A DNA stretch of 8,786 bases from DASRTE01 sp035316885 (GTDB lineage Bacteria; Actinomycetota; Actinomycetes; Jiangellales; Jiangellaceae): assembly GCA_035316885.1 (NCBI GenBank), contig DATHII010000238.1, positions 1 to 8,786 on the forward strand, in the 5' to 3' direction. The notes under the pieces were generated by a model. It did no database searches. It worked only from the letters and a program-made list of their open reading frames with translations, and was not told the DNA's origin. The position numbers and the translations under genes are program-made. Below, one piece after another: positions 5,755 to 8,786 of this stretch. The stretch's first letter is position 1. Each line of letters opens with the position of its first letter.

Positions 5755-7115
5755 CCATGCGTCGGCCAGGCCGGAAGGACCCGGTGCGTGAGGCGGCATT
5801 CGACGTGTTACGCGCTGTTGCCGAGCGCGACTCGTACGCCAACCTGGTGCTGCCTGGGCTCTTGCGCGAGCGCGGCATCACCGGCCGCGACGCTGCCCTC
5901 GCGACCGAGCTCGTCTACGGGTCGCTGCGGGGCCTGGGCACGTACGACGCCGTGCTGGCCGCCTGCCTCGACCGGGCGCCGGATGCGCTCGACCCGCCCG
6001 TGCTCGACGCGTTGCGACTCGGCGCTCACCAGGTGCTCGGCACCCGGATCCCGTCACATGCCGCGGTCGACACATCGGTCGAGCTGGCCCGCGACCGGAT
6101 CGGCGAGGGGCCGGCCAAGCTGGTCAATGCGGTCCTGCGCAAGGTGAGCGTCCGGGATCTGCCGGCGTGGATCGAGCAGATCGCCCCTGCCGCGACAACC
6201 GACCCGCTCGAGCGGCTCGCCCTGCAGCACGCGCATCCGCGGTGGATCGCCCGGACCTTCCTCGACGCGCTCGGGGGAGACGCCGACGAGCTCGCCGCGG
6301 CGCTGGCTGCGGACAACGAACGCCCCACTGTCACGCTGGTGGCGCGACCGGGCCGGGCCGAGGTGGCCGAGCTCGTCGCCGCCGGCGCCCGCCCGACCCG
6401 GTGGTCGCCCCACGGCGCTGTCCTCGACGAAGGCGACCCCGGCGCGATCCCGGCCATACGCGAGCGTCGGGCCGGTGTCCAGGACGAGGGCAGCCAGCTG
6501 GTTGCGCTCGCCCTCGCGGCCGCCCCGCTGGACGGTCCCGACCGTCGCTGGCTCGATCTGTGCGCCGGCCCGGGCGGCAAGGCGGCCCTGCTCGGCGGAC
6601 TCGCCACCGGGCGGGAGGCCCGGGTACTGGCGGTCGAACGCCAGCCGCACCGCGCCCGGATGGTCGAGCAGGCCCTGCGTGGAGACTCCGGCGGGCACCG
6701 GGTCCTCGTCGCCGACGGCACTCAACCGATACCGGGGGAGGATCCGTTCGACCGGATCCTCCTCGACGCGCCGTGCTCCGGCCTCGGAGCCCTGCGGCGC
6801 CGTCCGGAGGCGCGCTGGCGACGTCAACCCTCCGACGTCCCACAGCTGCGCGCTCTGCAGGTCGACCTGCTGGCGGCCGCGCTGGCGGCCGTCCGGCCCG
6901 GCGGCATGGTCGGGTACGCCACCTGCTCACCACACCTGGCCGAGACGTCGACGGTCGTCTCCGAGGTACTGCGGAGCCGCACCGACGTCGAGCGCATCGA
7001 CGCGCGCACCGTCCTGCCCGGGCTGCCCGGGCTGGGCGACGGTCCCGACATCCAGCTGTGGCCGCACCGGCACGGCACCGACGCGATGTACCTGGCGCTG
7101 CTCCGACGCCGCTGA
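5751..7115 (+). CDS. rsmB: 16S rRNA (cytosine-967-C5)-methyltransferase RsmB
   Basis: RsmB (Fmu/Sun) methylates C967 of 16S rRNA using S-adenosylmethionine. The 454-residue product has an N-terminal NusB-like RNA-binding domain at about 10-135 (VREAAFDVLRAV, ATELVYGSLRG) and a C-terminal Rossmann methyltransferase domain. SAM motif I is LDLCAGPGGK at 268-277. Motif IV is DAPCSGLG with C342, and motif VI is YATCSPH with C392, the nucleophile position in E. coli RsmB. The start at GTG 5751 overlaps the fmt stop by 4 bp; an ATG two codons later at 5757 is equally possible. Neither has a strong ribosome binding site. fmt-rsmB adjacency is common in bacteria, since both act on translation. A short LPGLPGLG repeat near the C-terminus looks harmless. 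Confidence 0.95.
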   Translation: MTMRRPGRKDPVREAAFDVLRAVAERDSYANLVLPGLLRERGITGRDAALATELVYGSLRGLGTYDAVLAACLDRAPDALDPPVLDALRLGAHQVLGTRIPSHAAVDTSVELARDRIGEGPAKLVNAVLRKVSVRDLPAWIEQIAPAATTDPLERLALQHAHPRWIARTFLDALGGDADELAAALAADNERPTVTLVARPGRAEVAELVAAGARPTRWSPHGAVLDEGDPGAIPAIRERRAGVQDEGSQLVALALAAAPLDGPDRRWLDLCAGPGGKAALLGGLATGREARVLAVERQPHRARMVEQALRGDSGGHRVLVADGTQPIPGEDPFDRILLDAPCSGLGALRRRPEARWRRQPSDVPQLRALQVDLLAAALAAVRPGGMVGYATCSPHLAETSTVVSEVLRSRTDVERIDARTVLPGLPGLGDGPDIQLWPHRHGTDAMYLALLRRR

Positions 7116-7127
7116 GGCGGATCCCGA

Positions 7128-7133
7128 TAGCCT
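7128..7133 (+). promoter_or_regulatory. candidate -10 element for leaderless rpe transcript
   Basis: TAGCCT fits the TANNNT pattern and ends 8 bases before GTG 7142, the distance expected if transcription began at the start codon. No Shine-Dalgarno sequence is visible before GTG 7142 or ATG 7148. The -35 region is poor (CCGACG at 7104-7109, 18-bp spacer). Confidence 0.3.
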
Positions 7134-7147
7134 CCGCTTCCGTGGGC

Positions 7148-7813
7148 ATGCAGATCGCGCCGAGCATCCTGGCTGCCGACTTCGCCGACCTCGCGGCTGA
7201 GATCGCCCGGATCCCGAACGCCGACTGGGTGCACGTCGACGTCATGGACAACCACTTCGTCCCCAACCTGACCATCGGCCTGCCCGTGGTGGAGGCGCTG
7301 CTGGCGCGGGCAGAGCGCCCGGTCGACTGCCATCTGATGATCGAGCAGCCCGACCGGTGGGCGCCCGAGTACGCCGAGGCGGGTGCCGACAGCGTCACCT
7401 TTCACATCGAGGCGGCCGCCGCGCCGGTCCGGCTGGCACGCGAGCTCCGCCGGCTCGGGGCGCGTGCCGGTGTCGCCCTCAGGCCGGCCACACCGGTGGA
7501 GCAGCTCGAGGACATGCTCGCCGAGATCGACATGGTGCTCGTCATGACGGTGGAGCCCGGCTTCGGGGGTCAGGAGTTCCTCGACGTGTGTCTGCCGAAG
7601 ATCCGCCGCGCCCGCGAGATGGTGTCGCGCGCCGGCCTGGACATCTGGGTCCAGGTCGACGGCGGGATCTCCGCCGAGACGATCGAGCGGTGCGCCGGCG
7701 CGGGCGCCGACGTGTTCGTGGCCGGCTCGGCCGTGTACGGGGCCGAGGATGCCGCGGCCGCCGTTGAGGACCTGCGCCGTCTCGCGGAACACGGTGCGCG
7801 CGTCCGCGGTTAG
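7148..7813 (+). CDS. rpe: Ribulose-phosphate 3-epimerase
   Basis: Rpe interconverts D-ribulose 5-phosphate and D-xylulose 5-phosphate in the pentose phosphate pathway, in the cytoplasm. The 221-residue TIM barrel has the full active site: S6 in APSILAADF, metal ligands H29 and D31 in HVDVMDNHFVPN, H62 in CHLMI, and D171 in VDGGI. The phosphate-binding loops VEPGFGGQ and VAGSAVYG are present. The ATG at 7148 matches the family N-terminus. GTG 7142 would add two residues and fits a possible leaderless start. The frame is open far upstream, but that is the shadow of rsmB. The gap to rsmB is only about 30 bp. The following riboflavin gene is linked in substrate, because ribulose 5-phosphate is one of the two riboflavin precursors. 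The TAG stop overlaps a candidate promoter for the riboswitch. Confidence 0.96.
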   Translation: MQIAPSILAADFADLAAEIARIPNADWVHVDVMDNHFVPNLTIGLPVVEALLARAERPVDCHLMIEQPDRWAPEYAEAGADSVTFHIEAAAAPVRLARELRRLGARAGVALRPATPVEQLEDMLAEIDMVLVMTVEPGFGGQEFLDVCLPKIRRAREMVSRAGLDIWVQVDGGISAETIERCAGAGADVFVAGSAVYGAEDAAAAVEDLRRLAEHGARVRG

Positions 7814-7816
7814 ACT
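7786..7816 (+). promoter_or_regulatory. candidate promoter of the FMN riboswitch-ribD transcript
   Basis: Two readings overlap. TAGACT (7811-7816) is a TANNNT-type -10. GGAAC (7786-7790), 18 bases, then GTT (7809-7811) matches the spacing of the SigR/ECF form GGAAT-N18-GTT. Either would start RNA a few bases before the riboswitch at 7831. The site lies within the 3' end of rpe. Confidence 0.4.
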
Positions 7817-7830
7817 TCGACGAGAACGAC

Positions 7831-7970
7831 GCGTGCTCCGGGGTCGGTGAAAATCCGAACCGGCGGTGACAGTCCGCGACCCGGCAGCCGTCCTGTTGCA
7901 GGGACGACGGCCGGTTGACCCGGTGGAACTCCGGGACCGACGGTGAAAGTCCGGATGGGAGGCAGCACGC
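7831..7970 (+). ncRNA. FMN riboswitch (RFN element)
   Basis: This is a cis-acting RNA aptamer that binds flavin mononucleotide and shuts down the downstream riboflavin gene. The closing stem P1 is perfect over 7 bp: GCGTGCT (7831-7837) with AGCACGC (7964-7970). The conserved RFN blocks occur in order: CTCCGGGGTCGGTGAAAATC, then ACCGGCGGTGACAGTCCGCG and ACCCG, then after a variable hairpin the repeat-like block with GACCGACGGTGAAAGTCCGG and ATGGGAGG. The variable arm at about 7883-7914 has CAGCCGTC pairing with GACGACGG-type sequence and is shorter than in some species. The element lies between rpe and ribD, on the same strand as ribD, 113 bp before its start. Identity is very secure; whether control is at transcription or translation is not. 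Confidence 0.96.
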
Positions 7971-7975
7971 TCGGG

Positions 7976-8009
7976 CCGGCCACGGTGGCCGGGCGCGCGA
8001 TCCGCGCCC
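7976..8009 (+). promoter_or_regulatory. tandem GC-rich hairpins, likely riboswitch expression platform
   Basis: CCGGCC (7976-7981) can pair with GGCCGG (7987-7992), and GGGCGCG (7991-7997) pairs perfectly with CGCGCCC (8003-8009) around the loop CGATC. The two stems share bases 7991-7992, so they compete at their edges. They directly follow the P1 stem of the FMN aptamer. No T tract follows, so this is not a classical intrinsic terminator. It may act through Rho, pausing, or by shaping the ribD leader. The fold is read by eye. Confidence 0.5.
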
Positions 8010-8070
8010 GCTGCCGGCGACCGCCCGCCGCGTGATCCGACGCGAACCCCGGAGCCCGCCCGAGGTGGCG

Positions 8071-8078
8071 AGGAGGGG
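8071..8078 (+). promoter_or_regulatory. ribosome binding site of ribD
   Basis: AGGAGGGG lies just upstream of ATG 8084, with 7 bases between AGGAGG and the ATG. It fixes the start of ribD. If the riboswitch works on translation, this is the site that should be masked; CCCC at 8047-8050 could pair with its GGGG, but that is only 4 bp. Confidence 0.75.
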
Positions 8079-8083
8079 CCGGG

Positions 8084-8786
8084 ATGGCGAGTCCCGCAGA
8101 GGTCGCGGCTATGCACCGTGCCCTGGATCTTGCGCGAACCCGCGGCGTTCCCCTCGGCCCCAATCCCCGGGTGGGTTGCGTCCTGCTGGACGCTCTGGGC
8201 GGGATCGTCGCCGAGGGATACGGTCGCGGCGCCGGTGGCCGCCACGCCGAGGCCGACGCGCTCCGGGCCGCCGGAGAGCGGGCCACGGGTACGACGGCGG
8301 TCGTGACGCTCGAGCCCTGCAACCACACCGGCCGGACCGCACCGTGCACCGAGGCGCTGATCACGGCCGGGGTCGCACGCGTGGTGTTCGGACAGCCCGA
8401 CACGAACCCGGTCGCGCGCGGGGGTGCGGAGACCTTGCGGGCGGCGCGCATCGACGTCGAGGGCGGCGTGCTGGCCGACCTCGCTCGTACGGTCAACCCG
8501 ACGTGGACGTTCGCCGTTGAGCACGGTCGCCCGTTCGTCACCTGGAAATTCGCTGCGACGCTCGACGGGCGCAGCGCCGCCGCCGATGGCTCCAGCCGGT
8601 GGATCACCTCTGCCGAGGCCCGAGCCGATGTCCATCGCCTGCGGGCCGAGTGCGACGCCGTGCTCGTCGGTACCGGAACCGTGCTGGCCGACGACCCGCG
8701 CCTCACCGTGCGCGGCGGCGACGACACCCCGGCGCCGCGCACGGTCCAACCGCTGCGCGCGGTCATGGGGTTGCGGCCCATCCCCG
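8084..8786 (+). CDS. ribD: RibD, riboflavin biosynthesis deaminase/reductase (3' partial)
   Basis: RibD is the bifunctional enzyme that deaminates the pyrimidine product of GTP cyclohydrolase II and then reduces its ribose side chain with NADPH. The 234 visible codons cover the whole deaminase domain and the start of the reductase. Zinc-binding residues are H54 with E56 in HAEADAL, C79 in EPCNHTGRT and C88 in APC. The substrate-binding motif GPNPRVGCV is at 25-33. The reductase begins near residue 150 (TWKFAATLDGRSAAADG) and includes SSRWITS and GTGTVLADDPRL. The frame is open to the window end, so roughly 120 more residues are expected. The start has a strong ribosome binding site 7 bp away. 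The FMN riboswitch upstream confirms the pathway. Further riboflavin genes (ribE, ribBA, ribH) would be expected downstream. Confidence 0.96.
   Translation, partial: MASPAEVAAMHRALDLARTRGVPLGPNPRVGCVLLDALGGIVAEGYGRGAGGRHAEADALRAAGERATGTTAVVTLEPCNHTGRTAPCTEALITAGVARVVFGQPDTNPVARGGAETLRAARIDVEGGVLADLARTVNPTWTFAVEHGRPFVTWKFAATLDGRSAAADGSSRWITSAEARADVHRLRAECDAVLVGTGTVLADDPRLTVRGGDDTPAPRTVQPLRAVMGLRPIP

Noticed and set aside
7011..7036. Tandem CTGCCCGGG repeat in rsmB
   Set aside because: Two copies in frame, encoding LPGLPGLG within a normal C-terminal segment; ordinary low-complexity sequence.
6167..7147. Long upstream extension of the rpe frame
   Set aside because: This part lies inside rsmB in another frame and encodes Arg/Pro-rich text; rpe homology begins only at 7148.
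6824..8749. Long open frame of 641 codons on the - strand, opposite rsmB, rpe, the riboswitch and ribD
   Set aside because: It is antisense to three recognised genes and crosses an RFN element, its product is Arg/Gly-rich without any known motif, and long antisense frames are normal in very GC-rich DNA.

Overview
The window is very GC-rich, uses many GTG starts, is packed head to tail on the + strand, and has protein sequences close to the usual actinobacterial forms (SufC-SufS-SufU, Fmt, RsmB, Rpe). It most likely comes from a chromosome of the Actinomycetota. The genus cannot be read from the sequence. All recognised genes lie on the + strand, and no rRNA, tRNA, CRISPR array, insertion sequence or prophage gene was seen.

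Layout. (1) Positions 1-2826 hold the 3' end of a SUF iron-sulfur cluster operon: sufC (5' end outside the window), sufS, sufU and a DUF59/MIP18-family sufT-like gene, joined by 4- and 8-bp overlaps. sufB and sufD would be expected upstream. (2) Positions 2829-3497 encode a HAD-family phosphatase, 2 bp after the sufT-like gene. (3) Positions 3561-4106 encode peptide deformylase (def). (4) Positions 4143-4822 encode a VapBC-type toxin-antitoxin pair with a palindrome over the antitoxin start; its GC content is visibly lower than that of its neighbours. (5) Positions 4825-7813 hold fmt, rsmB and rpe, nearly contiguous. (6) Positions 7814-8083 are a 270-base leader with a well-formed FMN riboswitch (RFN element), followed by the 5' part of ribD, which runs off the window end.

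How the parts work together. SufS takes sulfur from cysteine and passes it to SufU. SufC powers the SufBCD scaffold, and the DUF59 protein probably helps cluster maturation. Fmt formylates the initiator Met-tRNA and Def removes the formyl group from new proteins, so the two enzymes act at opposite ends of one pathway. RsmB methylates 16S rRNA. Rpe serves the pentose phosphate pathway, which supplies ribulose 5-phosphate to riboflavin synthesis. RibD carries out the deamination and reduction steps of that synthesis and is placed under FMN control.

Most of the window is ordinary housekeeping DNA. The part most worth a second look is the vapBC module between def and fmt. It separates two formyl-methionine genes, its toxin belongs to a family in which some members cut initiator tRNA, and its 3' end abuts fmt. 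I see no evidence for a wholly new system.
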